In this document: piece by piece, positions 34,639 to 44,527 of the stretch
Layout: every line of letters starts with the position of its first letter
Numbering within the stretch: the first letter of the stretch is position 1
Source of the DNA: Sphingopyxis sp. BE259
GTDB taxonomy: Bacteria > Pseudomonadota > Alphaproteobacteria > Sphingomonadales > Sphingomonadaceae
Reading direction: 5' to 3'
Length of the DNA: 64,000 nucleotides
Assembly: GCF_031457495.1 (NCBI RefSeq)
Contig: NZ_JAVDWM010000001.1
Coordinates: forward strand, 1,414,001 to 1,478,000
Made by a program: the position numbers and the translations under genes
Notes under the pieces: model-generated
The model's database searches: none
What the model was told of the DNA's origin: nothing
The model's input: only the letters and a program-made list of their open reading frames with translations

Positions 34639-36072
34639 CTAAGTCCGCCGGATCACCAGATTCCGGATCTCGCTCATATCCTCAATGGCAAACCGGACCC
34701 CTTCGCGCCCCAGCCCGCTGTCCTTCACGCCGCCATAGGGCATGTTGTCGACGCGGTAGCTCGAGACGTCGTTGACCACGATGCCGCCGACGTCGAGGTG
34801 ATCCCACGCGTCGAGCACCTTTTGGATGTCGCTGGTGAACAGCCCGGCTTGCAAGCCGAACTTGCTGTCGTTGACCTCGGCCAGCGCATCTTCCCATGTG
34901 GCGAATTTCGACAGCACGACGACTGGCCCGAACGCTTCCTCGACGACGACATCGGCGCCCGCGGGCACATTCTCCAGCAACGCTGCCTCGAGCATATTGC
35001 CCTCGCACCCGCCGCCCGCAAGCAGCGTCGCGCCCGCGGCGACCGCATCGTCGATCCAGCGCTTCAGCCGCTGGGCTTCCTTGACCGAAATCATCGGCCC
35101 GATGAAGGTGTCGCGATGTTTCGGATCGCCCGATTTCAATGTCTTGACCTTCGCTGCTAGCATGTCGCGGAACCTGTCGTAAATGTCCGCATGGATGATC
35201 ACGCGCTGCACATGGATGCAGCTTTGTCCCGACTGATAATAGCCGCCAAAGACGATCCGCGCGAGCGCATGGTCGAGGTCGGCGTCCTTGTCGACGACCA
35301 CCGCGGCGTTGCCGCCCAGTTCGAGCACGACCTTTTTCTTGCCCGCCTTGGCTTTCAGATCCCAGCCGACGCCGGGTGAACCGGTGAAGCTCAGCAGCTT
35401 CAACCGCTCGTCGGTCGTGAACAGGTCGGCCCCGGCACGGCTTGCGGGCAATATGCTGAACGCACCCTCGGGCAGGATGTCGCACTCGGCGAGCACCTCG
35501 CCCATGATGATCGCGCCGAGCGGCGTCATCGACGCGGGCTTCATCACGAACGGACAGCCGATCGCGATTGCCGGGGCGATCTTGTGCGCGGCAAGGTTCA
35601 GCGGAAAATTGAATGGCGAAATAAAGCTGCACGGGCCGATCGGCACCCGCTTCCACATCCCCATATAGCCCTTGGCCCGCGCCGAAATGTCGAGCGGCTG
35701 GACCTCGCCATAATTGCGCGTCGCTTCCTCGGCGGCGATACGAAAGGTGTCGATCAGGCGCGTAACCTCGCCCTCGCTGTCGGCGATCGGCTTGCCCGCC
35801 TCGACGCAGAGCGCATAGGCGAGTTCGTCGAACCGCTCCTGAAAGCGCGAGACGCAGTGCAGCAGCACGTCGCGCTTCTCGAAACTCGCCAGCCGCGCCA
35901 TCGGCTCGGCGGCGCGGACGGCGCCCGCGATCGCTGCGTCGATGACGTCGGGGGTTGCCAGCGCGGTGCGGAACGCGACCTCGCCGGTAAACTTGTCGAT
36001 CACCTCCAGGTCGGTGTTCGGCTGCGCCGCCTTGTTGTTGAGATAGAGCGGATAGACGTCTTTGAGTTTCAT
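34639..36072 (-). CDS. Aldehyde dehydrogenase family protein
   Basis: A 477-residue NAD(P)-dependent aldehyde dehydrogenase. FISPFNFPLNLAAHKIAPA holds the oxyanion Asn, KPASMTP binds the cofactor, VVLELGGNA carries the general base Glu251, and SGQSCIHVQR the nucleophile Cys285. The substrate is unknown. It lies downstream of an acetolactate-synthase-like ThDP enzyme on the same strand, separated by about 110 nt that hold a palindromic repeat. The pair could act in sequence on an aldehyde product of decarboxylation or ligation. The ATG at 36072 gives a full N-terminus. Confidence 0.9.
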   Translation of the reverse strand: MKLKDVYPLYLNNKAAQPNTDLEVIDKFTGEVAFRTALATPDVIDAAIAGAVRAAEPMARLASFEKRDVLLHCVSRFQERFDELAYALCVEAGKPIADSEGEVTRLIDTFRIAAEEATRNYGEVQPLDISARAKGYMGMWKRVPIGPCSFISPFNFPLNLAAHKIAPAIAIGCPFVMKPASMTPLGAIIMGEVLAECDILPEGAFSILPASRAGADLFTTDERLKLLSFTGSPGVGWDLKAKAGKKKVVLELGGNAAVVVDKDADLDHALARIVFGGYYQSGQSCIHVQRVIIHADIYDRFRDMLAAKVKTLKSGDPKHRDTFIGPMISVKEAQRLKRWIDDAVAAGATLLAGGGCEGNMLEAALLENVPAGADVVVEEAFGPVVVLSKFATWEDALAEVNDSKFGLQAGLFTSDIQKVLDAWDHLDVGGIVVNDVSSYRVDNMPYGGVKDSGLGREGVRFAIEDMSEIRNLVIRRT

Positions 36073-36084
36073 TTTTACCTCTCC

Positions 36085-36170
36085 GCACCCCGGCGAACGC
36101 CGGGGTCCAGGGTTGGAAAGCGCAACGGTGGCGCGACGACGCTCTGGACCCCGGCGTTCGCCGGGGCACA
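36085..36170. repeat. Palindromic repeat, family B copy 4
   Basis: GCACCCCGGCGAACGCCGGG (left) and CCCGGCGTTCGCCGGGGCAC (right) form nearly perfect arms around about 35 nt. It occupies the gap between the ThDP enzyme stop and the aldehyde dehydrogenase start. Confidence 0.8.
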
Positions 36171-36181
36171 GGAAGCAGCGA

Positions 36182-37828
36182 CTACATCTCCTTCGATATC
36201 TTCTTGATATCGATATTTAAAATCTGGTCGTTTTCGGTGTAGTCGACCGGGCAGTCGATCAGATGCACCCCCGGCGTATCGCGGGTGTGGGCGAGCAGTT
36301 CCTGCAGATGCGCGGCGCTTTCGACGCGGTGGCCGTGGGCGCCATAGCTTTCGGCATATTTGACGAAATCTGGGTTGCCATAGGTCAGCCCCCAATCCTT
36401 GAACCCCATGTTCGCCTGTTTCCAGCGGATCATGCCATAGCTGTTGTCGTTGAGGATCAGAACCGTCATGTTGAGCCCCAGTCGCACCGCGGTTTCCATT
36501 TCCTGACTGTTCATCATGAAGCCGCCGTCGCCGCACACCGCCATGACCTTGCGATCGGGATAGAGCATCGCCGACATCATCGCGCTGGGCAGGCCGGCGC
36601 CCATCGTCGCCAGCGCATTGTCGAGCAGCACCGTGTTCGGGCGATAGGCGGTATAACCGCGCGCGAACCAGATTTTATAGACGCCATTGTCGAGGCAGAT
36701 GATGCCGTCGTCGGGCATCGCGTCGCGGATCGACTGCACCAGGTGCGGCGGAAAGATCGGGAAGCGCGCGTCCTTCGCGAGCGGCGCGGTGTGATCGACC
36801 TCGCCCTGGCGATAGGCCAGCATATGGTCGAATTTCCAGCTGCCGTTGGGGACGATGTCTTCCTTGATCTGCCACACCGCGTTGGCGATGTCGCCGATCA
36901 CCTCGATATGCGGGAAATAGACCGGATCGACCTCGGCGGTCTTGCTGGAGATATGGATCACCGTCGGGCCATCCTCCTTCATGAAGAAGGGCGGCTTTTC
37001 GATCACATCATGGCCCAGGTTGACGATGCAGTCCGATGCCTCGACGGCACGGTGGACGAAATCGCCCGCCGACAGCGCGGCGCAGCCGAGGAATTTCGGA
37101 TGCCGCTCGTCGATCACGCCCTTGCCGAGCTGGGTCGTAAGAAAGGGGATGCCGGTCTTTTCGATAAATTGCAGCAGCATCCGGCTGGTCATGGTGCGGT
37201 TGGCGCCAGCGCCGATGACCAGCACCGGGGATTTCGCATTTTCCAGCGCCTTCACCGCTTCGCGGATCGATTTGGTGTCGGCGTTGGGGCGGCGCGAATG
37301 GCTGCGCTTCAATGGCCGCGAGTCGGTATGCTCATCAGCGATATCCTCGGGCAATTCGATATGCACCGCGCCGGGCTTTTCTTCCTCGGCCAGCCGGATC
37401 GCCTCGCGAACGCGGCTCGGGATATTGTCGCTGCTCGCCATCTGATGGGTGAATTTGGTGATCGGTGACATCATCGAACAGACGTCGAGGATCTGGAAGC
37501 GCCCTTGTTTCGACTTCTTGATCGGCTTTTGCCCGGTGATCATCATCATCGGCATGCCGCCCAATTGGGCATAGGCCGCGGCGGTGACGAAATTGGTCGC
37601 GCCGGGGCCCAGCGTCGCCAGGCACACCCCGGTCTTGCCGGTGTGACGGCCATAGGTCGCCGCCATGAAGCCCGCGCCCTGTTCGTGGCGGGTCAGGATC
37701 AGCTTGATCTTGGTCGAGCGCGACAGGCTGTCAAGAAAGTCGAGATTTTCCTCGCCCGGAACGCCGAAGATATATTCGACGCCTTCTTCTTCCAGGCACT
37801 CGATAAACAGGTCGGATGCTTTTTTCAT
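36182..37828 (-). CDS. Acetolactate synthase large-subunit-like ThDP enzyme
   Basis: A 548-residue thiamine-diphosphate enzyme. TRHEQGAGFMAATYG places the catalytic Glu49. The ThDP motif is CGDGGFMMNSQEMETAVRL followed by LILNDN. The middle domain (about 190-330) is the FAD/central domain. The protein is close to acetolactate synthases, which condense two pyruvates, but no regulatory (IlvH-like) subunit is adjacent and the partner is an aldehyde dehydrogenase. It could be a catabolic acetolactate synthase or another 2-oxo-acid-using carboligase. Both genes appear to form one operon. Confidence 0.88.
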   Translation of the reverse strand: MKKASDLFIECLEEEGVEYIFGVPGEENLDFLDSLSRSTKIKLILTRHEQGAGFMAATYGRHTGKTGVCLATLGPGATNFVTAAAYAQLGGMPMMMITGQKPIKKSKQGRFQILDVCSMMSPITKFTHQMASSDNIPSRVREAIRLAEEEKPGAVHIELPEDIADEHTDSRPLKRSHSRRPNADTKSIREAVKALENAKSPVLVIGAGANRTMTSRMLLQFIEKTGIPFLTTQLGKGVIDERHPKFLGCAALSAGDFVHRAVEASDCIVNLGHDVIEKPPFFMKEDGPTVIHISSKTAEVDPVYFPHIEVIGDIANAVWQIKEDIVPNGSWKFDHMLAYRQGEVDHTAPLAKDARFPIFPPHLVQSIRDAMPDDGIICLDNGVYKIWFARGYTAYRPNTVLLDNALATMGAGLPSAMMSAMLYPDRKVMAVCGDGGFMMNSQEMETAVRLGLNMTVLILNDNSYGMIRWKQANMGFKDWGLTYGNPDFVKYAESYGAHGHRVESAAHLQELLAHTRDTPGVHLIDCPVDYTENDQILNIDIKKISKEM

Positions 37829-38112
37829 GTGTCAGTCGCCCCCTCAGCCAGCACCACCCCGGTGCGGCACCAAGCCATGCTGGCGACCCACAGCATGAAT
37901 ATCGGCGCAGCGGCTCCCGTCGTCAGGCCGCGAGTCCCTGCTGCTCCGGGAAAGGTTTGTAACGAGGGGGGCGGGGGTTGTCATCCGCGGATAAGGACAT
38001 TCGATTTCGCGTCCGCAACAATGCCTGGTCCGGTTTTGCAAAAGGATTGCAAAGCGTAAATTCGACCTTATCCATTCGGCACCAGAGGGGTCAAAAAATT
38101 CAGGGGGGAAAC

Positions 38113-38706
38113 ATGCGTAAATTGGTCATGGTGACGCTTGGCGTGTCGATGATGGGGCTGCCGATTGCGGCATCCGCAAAGGACAAGGAACCCAAGCCGG
38201 TGGAGCTCAGCGAGAGCGAACTGGCGACGCTGCAAAAGCGCGAAATTTCGGCGGGAACCGATGTGGTGTTCCGCTCGTCGATCTCGGCTTTGCAGGAAAT
38301 GAGCTACGTCAATATCAACGCCAGCAAGGACGCTGGGACGATTACCGCCGAGACCGACGCGAAATCAAAGCTGGTCTATAACATCTTCTGGGGCTTTGGA
38401 AAAAAGAAGCTGACCCAGGTTGCATCGGTGTTTGTCGAACCGGTGTCGCCGACCCTGACGCGCATCTCGGTCAAGCTGCAAACGGTCGAGGCCAAGGCGC
38501 GCATGGGTTCGTCCTATTCGGACGGCAAGCCCGTGGTGTTCGGCGAACCGTACAAGGCGTTTTACGCCGAGTTTGATAAGGCGTTGGCGGTGCGGATGGC
38601 CGAGGCCGCGGCGCCTGCCGCCCCCGTGCCCGCTGCGGCTGAAGCGGTTGCCGCTCCGGCACCCGTCGCGACGCCGGTTGCAGCAGCGAGCGAACCGACC
38701 GGCTAA
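38113..38706 (+). CDS. Hypothetical secreted protein with an Ala/Pro-rich tail
   Basis: A 197-residue protein with a signal peptide (MRKLVMVTLGVSMMGLPIAASA). The mature part is a small alpha/beta domain in which a run of segments (SALQEMSYVNINASKDAGTI, NIFWGFGKKKL, VEPVSPTLTRISVKL) would fit a lipoprotein-like beta sandwich. The tail (about 168-197) is almost only Ala, Pro and Val. No family is recognised. GGGGGGAA lies just before the ATG at 38113; the longer frame upstream has no signal peptide. The 284 nt before it hold no other gene. Confidence 0.75.
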   Translation: MRKLVMVTLGVSMMGLPIAASAKDKEPKPVELSESELATLQKREISAGTDVVFRSSISALQEMSYVNINASKDAGTITAETDAKSKLVYNIFWGFGKKKLTQVASVFVEPVSPTLTRISVKLQTVEAKARMGSSYSDGKPVVFGEPYKAFYAEFDKALAVRMAEAAAPAAPVPAAAEAVAAPAPVATPVAAASEPTG

Positions 38707-38766
38707 GCGTCGATCGGCAGTTTGGCGACGCGGTGCCCAGCGGCGGCGCGTCGCCATGCCGGTGGT

Positions 38767-40590
38767 TCAATCGATGTCGAACAATCCCGCGAGCTGTTCG
38801 ACCATCGTCCCGCCCAATTGTTCGGCGTCCATGATCGTCACCGCGCGGCTATAGTAGCGCGTCACGTCGTGGCCGATGCCGATCGCGCACAGTTCTACGG
38901 GTGAGCGATTCTCGATCCAGTCGATCACCTGGCGCAGATGCTGGTCGAGATAGGCGCCGTGATTGACCGACAGCGTGCTGTCGTCGACCGGCGCGCCGTC
39001 GCTGATCACCATCAAAATCTTGCGTTCTTCGGGGCGGCCGATGATCCGGCTGTGCGCCCAGGTCAGCGCCTCGCCGTCGATATTTTCCTTAAGCAGCCCT
39101 TCGCGCATCATCAGTCCGAGCGACTTGCGGGCGCGGCGATAGGGTTCGTCGGCGGGTTTGTAGATGATGTGGCGTAGGTCGTTGAGGCGGCCCGGATGCG
39201 CGGGACGCCCCGCCGCCAGCCAATCCTCGCGGCTTTGCCCACCCTTCCACGTCCGCGTCGTGAAGCCGAGGATTTCGGTCTTCACCCCGCAGCGTTCCAG
39301 CGTGCGCGCCAATATGTCGGCGCTGATCGCGGCTATGCTGATCGGCCGCCCGCGCATCGACCCGCTGTTGTCGATCAGCAGCGTGACGACCGTGTCGCGG
39401 AAATCGGTATCGCGCTCGATCTTGTAGCTTAGCGACTGGCCGGGCGAGACGATGACGCGCGCGAGCCGTGCCGCATCGAGTTGGCCTTCTTCCTGATCGA
39501 AATCCCACGCGCGGTTCTGCTGCGCCATCAAGCGGCGCTGCAACCGGTTGGCGAGCTTGGTTACCGCGCCTTGCAGATGCTGCATCTGGGTGTCGAGATA
39601 GGCGCGCAGCCGGGTCAGTTCGTCGGCGTCGCACAGTTCGGTCGCCAGGATGATCTCGTCATGCTTGTCGGTGAAGCGCAGATAGTTGAAATCGGGAATG
39701 TCGCTCGGCAGGCGGTTGGGGCGGACCGGCAGCATCCCCTCATCGCCTTCGCCGCCCATTTCGGGCTCGCCGTCGGCTTCCATCTCCTGCGCGTCGGGGT
39801 CGCTGTCGCCGTCGTCGGCCTGATCGCCCGCCATTTCGGCGCGGGCGTCGACCTGCGATTCCCCGGCGCCGCCGTCTTCGCTATCCTGTTCTTCCTGGCT
39901 TTCTTCGGCTTCGGACTCGTCCTCCTCGCCGCCGTCCTCGCTGCCTTCCTCCAGCGGCTCGTCGCTCTGGATCAGGTCGAGGTGGCGCAGCGCGAGCTTG
40001 GCGGTTTCGCCAAAGGCGGCCTGATCGTCGAGCAGCATCGACAGCGCGGTCAGATCGCCGCCTGCCTCCTTGCCGATCCATTCGCGAACCAGCGACAGCC
40101 CGGTTTCGGTCCCTTGCGGCGCCTGCTCGCCAGTCAGCGCCTCGCGCAGCATCAGTTCGAGCGCGCTCGACATCGGCACATCGTCGCGGCCCTGCGCGCG
40201 CGAAATCGGGTCGCTACGCATCCGCATCGCGAGACTCGCCGACAAATTGGCGCGCATCCCGTCCATATGGCGCGCGCCGAGTGCCTCGATGCGCGCGCGT
40301 TCCATCGCGTCGAAGGCGGCGGCGGCCAGCGGTTCGGCGGGGCGCGCCGCGGCGTGCAGTTTCTCGCTGTGATGTTTCATCCGCAAAGCGTAGGAGTCTG
40401 AAAATCCGCGCGCTTCGGCGACCTGATCCGCCGGAAGCGTGCGCGACGGCGTCGGCACCTTGATCGCCTTGCCGATCTGCGCCGGGGCATCGGCGGTAAA
40501 GCCAACCTCGACCTCGGCATCACGCGTCACCGCGCGCGCGACGCTCGACAGCGCGGCTTTGAAATCGTCGAGTGGCGAAGAGGTGGTCAT
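38767..40590 (-). CDS. cobT: CobT-type cobaltochelatase subunit (VWA domain)
   Basis: A 607-residue protein. The N-terminal alpha-helical region is followed by a very acidic linker (about 210-286, mostly Glu, Asp and Ser). A C-terminal von Willebrand factor A domain carries the MIDAS motif DNSGSM (407-412). CobT works with the AAA+ CobS and the large CobN to insert cobalt into hydrogenobyrinate diamide. CobS is encoded 2.7 kb away, but no cobN is in the window and the cobalamin pathway is not otherwise visible. It starts next to a perfect palindrome. Confidence 0.93.
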   Translation of the reverse strand: MTTSSPLDDFKAALSSVARAVTRDAEVEVGFTADAPAQIGKAIKVPTPSRTLPADQVAEARGFSDSYALRMKHHSEKLHAAARPAEPLAAAAFDAMERARIEALGARHMDGMRANLSASLAMRMRSDPISRAQGRDDVPMSSALELMLREALTGEQAPQGTETGLSLVREWIGKEAGGDLTALSMLLDDQAAFGETAKLALRHLDLIQSDEPLEEGSEDGGEEDESEAEESQEEQDSEDGGAGESQVDARAEMAGDQADDGDSDPDAQEMEADGEPEMGGEGDEGMLPVRPNRLPSDIPDFNYLRFTDKHDEIILATELCDADELTRLRAYLDTQMQHLQGAVTKLANRLQRRLMAQQNRAWDFDQEEGQLDAARLARVIVSPGQSLSYKIERDTDFRDTVVTLLIDNSGSMRGRPISIAAISADILARTLERCGVKTEILGFTTRTWKGGQSREDWLAAGRPAHPGRLNDLRHIIYKPADEPYRRARKSLGLMMREGLLKENIDGEALTWAHSRIIGRPEERKILMVISDGAPVDDSTLSVNHGAYLDQHLRQVIDWIENRSPVELCAIGIGHDVTRYYSRAVTIMDAEQLGGTMVEQLAGLFDID

Positions 40591-40655
40591 TTCGAGTCGG
40601 CTCTAACCAGCTTTTGATGACGAAGGAAGAGGATGAGAAAACGCATAAATGCAAT

Positions 40656-40731
40656 CGTCACCCCGGACTTGATCCGGGGTCCCGCTTTTCGACGTTTCTG
40701 AGCGGGACCCCGGATCAAGTCCGGGGTGACG
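40656..40731. repeat. Palindromic repeat, family D copy 1 (perfect 31-bp arms)
   Basis: Arms 40656-40686 and 40701-40731 are exact reverse complements of CACCCCGGACTTGATCCGG type, around a 14-nt loop. Each arm also contains a short internal hairpin. It separates the divergent cobT and MFS starts, so it lies within their shared promoter region. Confidence 0.9.
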
Positions 40732-40801
40732 AAGAGGGAGTGAAGGCCGCCATAGCTATGTTCGCTTGACCCGACGCAGTAAGGGTTGCATCCGGCAACC
40801 T

Positions 40802-42022
40802 ATGATCTCCCCGACAACATCTGCGATGAAACGCCCGTGGATTGTCATTGCCTGCGCCGCGTTCATCGTCACCCTGGCGATGGGGGTGCGGCAGTCGTTC
40901 GGGCTGTTCCTGCCACAGATGAGCATCGATATCGGGATCAGCCGGTCGGATTTCGGGCTGGCGATGGCACTGCAAAATCTGCTGTTCGGGCTGGTTCAGC
41001 CCTTCGTCGGCGCGCTGGCCGACAAGCATGGCGCGGGGCGGGTCGTGCTGGCGGGGGCTCTGGTCTATGCGCTTGGGCTGATCGGCGCGGCGTTTGCGAC
41101 CGATGCGATCGGGCTGCACATCAGTTTCGGCATTTTCATCGGCATGGCGCAGTCCGCGACGACCTTTGTCGTCGTGCTGGGCGCGGTGGGGCGCGTGGTC
41201 AGCCCCGAAAAGCGCAGCAGCGCGTTCGGCATCGTCACCGCGGGCGGTTCGCTCGGCCAGTTCCTCGTCGTGCCGCTGGCGTCGATGCTGCTCGGCGATG
41301 TCGGCTATCATCAGACGCTGTGGATCATGGCAGGGCTGGTTGCGCTGTGCGGGTTGCTCGCGATCGGGGTCGCCGGCCGTACCGATGGCGGGCCCGGGCT
41401 CGCTGCGGAGGTCGAACAAACCGCGCGTGAGGCGCTGCGCGAGGCGTCGCTCCACCGCGGCTTCTGGCTGCTCAACGCGGGATTTTTCGTCTGCGGATTC
41501 CACATCGCCTTCATCGCGACGCATCTGCCCGCCTATCTCGACGACAAGGGGCTGGGGATCGCGATCGGCGCGCAGGTGCTGGCGCTCGTCGGGCTGTTCA
41601 ACATCCTCGGTTCGTACATCTTCGGTCGCGCCGGCGACGTGCTGCGGCAGAAATATGTGTTGTCGGGGGTCTATGTCGCGCGCTCTGCCGTCATCGCGCT
41701 ATTCCTCTTCCTGCCAATCACCCACGCCAGCGCGCTGGTATTCGCGGGGGCGATGGGATTCCTGTGGCTCGGCACCGTACCGCTGACCAGCGGCATCGTC
41801 GGGCGCATCTTTGGCATCCGCTACCTCTCGATGCTCTATGGCATCGTGTTCCTCAGCCACCAGGTCGGCAGCTTTTTCGGCGCGTGGATGGCGGGGCTGA
41901 TCTTCGACGCCACCGGCAGCTATAACATCGCCTGGGGCATATCGATCGCGCTCGGGCTGTTCGCGGTCCTTGTTCACCTGCCGATCGCCGACGCGCCGGT
42001 CCGGCGGCTGCAACCGGCATGA
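40802..42022 (+). CDS. MFS transporter
   Basis: A 406-residue twelve-helix major facilitator. The first helix contains TLAMGVRQSFGLFLPQMS and the loop after helix 2 has ADKHGAGRVVLAG, a variant motif A. SPEKRSSAFGIVTAGGSLGQF lies around helices 4-5. The pattern fits the monocarboxylate/oxalate-formate-like branch of MFS proteins; the substrate is unknown. The ATG at 40802 lacks a good ribosome site and an alternative ATG at 40826 starts nearer helix 1. Its stop overlaps the start of a 43-residue microprotein (ATGA). Confidence 0.88.
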   Translation: MISPTTSAMKRPWIVIACAAFIVTLAMGVRQSFGLFLPQMSIDIGISRSDFGLAMALQNLLFGLVQPFVGALADKHGAGRVVLAGALVYALGLIGAAFATDAIGLHISFGIFIGMAQSATTFVVVLGAVGRVVSPEKRSSAFGIVTAGGSLGQFLVVPLASMLLGDVGYHQTLWIMAGLVALCGLLAIGVAGRTDGGPGLAAEVEQTAREALREASLHRGFWLLNAGFFVCGFHIAFIATHLPAYLDDKGLGIAIGAQVLALVGLFNILGSYIFGRAGDVLRQKYVLSGVYVARSAVIALFLFLPITHASALVFAGAMGFLWLGTVPLTSGIVGRIFGIRYLSMLYGIVFLSHQVGSFFGAWMAGLIFDATGSYNIAWGISIALGLFAVLVHLPIADAPVRRLQPA

Positions 42023-42150
42023 GGTTGCAGCGGCAGGACGGGATCGCACTGGCGCTGTTCGCGGTCATTGCGGTCGGCGGCTTGTGGCTGTGGACCGGGG
42101 CGGGGCCAGTCGTCTGGCTCGCTAATTTCGCGATCCTGTGCGGCTTTTAA
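42019..42150 (+). CDS. 43-residue membrane microprotein coupled to the MFS gene
   Basis: A short frame starting with an ATGA overlap at the MFS stop and ending TAA at 42150. It encodes a basic N-terminus (MRLQRQDG), one hydrophobic helix (IALALFAVIAVGGLWLW) and a second, weaker hydrophobic stretch. The overlap and the membrane character suggest a real accessory peptide of the transporter, but no family is recognised. It overlaps the convergent hydrolase stop by 4 nt. Confidence 0.5.
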   Translation: MRLQRQDGIALALFAVIAVGGLWLWTGAGPVVWLANFAILCGF

Positions 42151-43340
42151 GGCGCGGCGGTCACGGGCAACCGGTTGCAAATCGCTTCGTCGTCGGGCTT
42201 CGGGTCGGCGGGATCGGGAACGAGGCGAAAGGTGTGCGCAAGGAGCGTCGCCATCCGTTCGGGCCGCGTCCGCTTGCCCGCGACGACATCGACAAAATCG
42301 CGGCAAGCCACCGCGCTGCGCAGGAAATTGCTGTGGCCGGTCGCGCTGCGCGACACGTCGGTGGTATCGACCACCGTCAGCCCGGCGCGCGCCACCGGGT
42401 AACAGCGCACCGGCAAGCCTTTGGCTTTCAGATCGGCGGCTTCGAATGGGTCGAAGCAATAGGGTGAACCGAGCCGCGGATAACCGTGCAATGCCCGCGA
42501 CGCGGCGAGCGCCTTGTCGGCGTGTGACACATAGACGGTGATTCGCCGGTCGTTGGCGACCCGCCGCGCCGACAGCACCTCTTCCTCGATGTCGCGTTCG
42601 AATGTTTCGCGGTCGATGTCGGGTGAGGCCAGGATGACGTTCGAGATGTTGCTGCTGTCCGCGCTGCTCGACGCGCGATCGACATAGGCGATCGCCGGAA
42701 TGACCAGCCGCGCCCCCAGCGAGTGCGACACGACGACGATTTCCTTGACCCACGGCCGTTCGGCCAGCGTTTTCAGGAAGTCGCGAAAGTTGCGGACGTC
42801 GTGATACATGTTGGTCTCGTCGACCGCATAGCTCAGCACTTCGCCCTGCGACGGCCAGCTATATTCGATCACCGGCCCGTCGAAGCCGGTCATCCGTGCG
42901 ATCTGCGCCGCGTCCTTCGATGTCGATTCGAACGTCTCGCGATAGCCATGGACATAGAGCAGGACGCGCCCCTGCCGCCGGTCGGTTTCGGCCTGCAAGG
43001 CCGTCCACCAGTCGGCCGAGTTCTGGAACGCCATCGGCGTCCGCAGCTTTTTCTTGCCACCGACCTCGGTTTCGGTCGGCACGGCAAAGCGGCCATAGCG
43101 GATCATATCGCCGCGGTGCCGCAGCAGGCTGATGTCGGGGGTGCGGCAGTCGGGCAGGCGGCTGGTTGCAAAAAATAGCGGCAGCGCGTCGCCATCGACG
43201 GTGGCACCCGGCTGCGGGGCGCAGCGCGGGTCGGTGACATAGGCGGCGTGCGGGACGGGGCCGTAATCGACCGCGGCAATGCCGCACCCTGACAGAGCCA
43301 GCGCCGCGGCGGCGACCGTCAGGCGGCGGACCGGAATCAC
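42147..43340 (-). CDS. Lipoprotein alpha/beta hydrolase (DUF900-like)
   Basis: A 397-residue protein with a lipoprotein signal (LALSGCGIA). [14 protein letters not shown] and [16 protein letters not shown] give the oxyanion region and the nucleophile elbow (S-H-S-L-G). The layout, with FFATSRLPD near the start, fits the DUF900 (YheT-unrelated) alpha/beta hydrolases of proteobacteria, whose substrates are unknown. Its ATG overlaps the cobS stop by 4 nt, so it is co-translated with cobS. It converges on the MFS-microprotein unit. Confidence 0.83.
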   Translation of the reverse strand: MIPVRRLTVAAAALALSGCGIAAVDYGPVPHAAYVTDPRCAPQPGATVDGDALPLFFATSRLPDCRTPDISLLRHRGDMIRYGRFAVPTETEVGGKKKLRTPMAFQNSADWWTALQAETDRRQGRVLLYVHGYRETFESTSKDAAQIARMTGFDGPVIEYSWPSQGEVLSYAVDETNMYHDVRNFRDFLKTLAERPWVKEIVVVSHSLGARLVIPAIAYVDRASSSADSSNISNVILASPDIDRETFERDIEEEVLSARRVANDRRITVYVSHADKALAASRALHGYPRLGSPYCFDPFEAADLKAKGLPVRCYPVARAGLTVVDTTDVSRSATGHSNFLRSAVACRDFVDVVAGKRTRPERMATLLAHTFRLVPDPADPKPDDEAICNRLPVTAAP

Positions 43341-44326
43341 TTGCCGATGACGCTTTCGGGCAGGTCTTCGCCGAACACCCGCTGATAATATTCGGCGACG
43401 ATCATCCGCTCGGCCTCATCGCATTTGTTGAGGAAGGTCAGGCGGAAGGCAAAGCCGAGGTTGTTGAAGATAGCGGCATTCTGCGCCCAGCTGATCACGG
43501 TGCGCGGGCTCATCACGGTTGAGATGTCGCCGTTGATAAAGCCTTGGCGCGACAGGTCGGCGACCTTGACCATGTTGGCGACCGTCGTGTCGTCGGTGCC
43601 GGGCACCTTGGCCAGGATGATCGCGCTTTCGGTCGCGGCGGGCAGATAGTTCAGGGTGACGACGATGTTCCAACGGTCCATCTGGCCCTGGTTGATCTGT
43701 TGCGTGCCGTGATACAGCCCGCTCGTGTCGCCGAGCCCGACGGTGTTCGCGGTCGAGAACAGGCGGAAATGCGGGTTCGGGCGGATGACGCGGTTCTGGT
43801 CAAGCAGGGTCAGCTTGCCCTCGGTCTCCAGCACCCGCTGGATCACGAACATCACATCGGGGCGCCCCGCGTCATATTCGTCGAAGACGAGCGCGGTCGG
43901 CGTCTGCAATGCCCAGGGGAGGAGGCCTTCGCGAAATTCGGTGACCTGCTGGCCATCGCGCAGCACGATCGCGTCGCGGCCCACCAGATCGATACGGCTG
44001 ATATGCGCATCCAGGTTGACGCGGATGCACGGCCATTTCAGCCGCGCCGCAACCTGTTCGATATGCGTCGACTTGCCGGTGCCATGATAGCCCTGGACCA
44101 TGACGCGGCGGTTGTATTTGAACCCCGCCAGGATCGCGAGGGTGGTGTCGCCATCGAACACATAGGCGGGGTCGAGGTCGGGGACGCGCTCGTCGGCTTC
44201 GCTGAAGGCAGGGACCATCATGTCGATATCCACCCCGAACAGCTCGCGCGCGCTGACCTCGACATCGGGCGCGGCGAGGAGCGTCGAGCCGTGGTGATCG
44301 GGAAGGCTGTTCGGAATATCGGTCAT
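43337..44326 (-). CDS. cobS: CobS-type cobaltochelatase AAA+ ATPase
   Basis: A 329-residue MoxR/CobS-type AAA+ protein. Walker A is GYHGTGKST (79-87), Walker B LVFDEYD (146-152), and sensor residues lie in [12 protein letters not shown]. CobS forms a ring with CobT and powers CobN in aerobic cobalt insertion. The N-terminal [16 protein letters not shown] segment is typical of CobS. The ATG at 44326 is preferred over the two ATGs about 12 nt upstream. The gene is coupled to a hydrolase at its 3' end, and a family D repeat lies just upstream. Confidence 0.94.
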   Translation of the reverse strand: MTDIPNSLPDHHGSTLLAAPDVEVSARELFGVDIDMMVPAFSEADERVPDLDPAYVFDGDTTLAILAGFKYNRRVMVQGYHGTGKSTHIEQVAARLKWPCIRVNLDAHISRIDLVGRDAIVLRDGQQVTEFREGLLPWALQTPTALVFDEYDAGRPDVMFVIQRVLETEGKLTLLDQNRVIRPNPHFRLFSTANTVGLGDTSGLYHGTQQINQGQMDRWNIVVTLNYLPAATESAIILAKVPGTDDTTVANMVKVADLSRQGFINGDISTVMSPRTVISWAQNAAIFNNLGFAFRLTFLNKCDEAERMIVAEYYQRVFGEDLPESVIGK

Positions 44327-44349
44327 GATCGCGTCCATCATTTCAGGAT

Positions 44350-44452
44350 CGTCATGCTGAACTTGTTTCAGCATCCATGGCCGTGGCTCTCGTTTGACGT
44401 CGCGCCAGCGGAAAGGTCGGGCCATAGACCCTGAAACAAGTTCAGGGTGACG
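44350..44452. repeat. Palindromic repeat, family D copy 2
   Basis: CGTCATGCTGAACTTGTTTC at the left and CCTGAAACAAGTTCAGGGTG at the right form imperfect 28-bp arms around about 45 nt. It lies upstream of the cobS start, in the gap after the SnoaL-like gene. Confidence 0.75.
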
Positions 44453-44527
44453 AGGAAGAGGAGTCGGGGCATTCCCGCCGACTGTTGGAGCGCGGTATCG
44501 TCAAGGGTTTCGCCTTGCAACGCCTTT

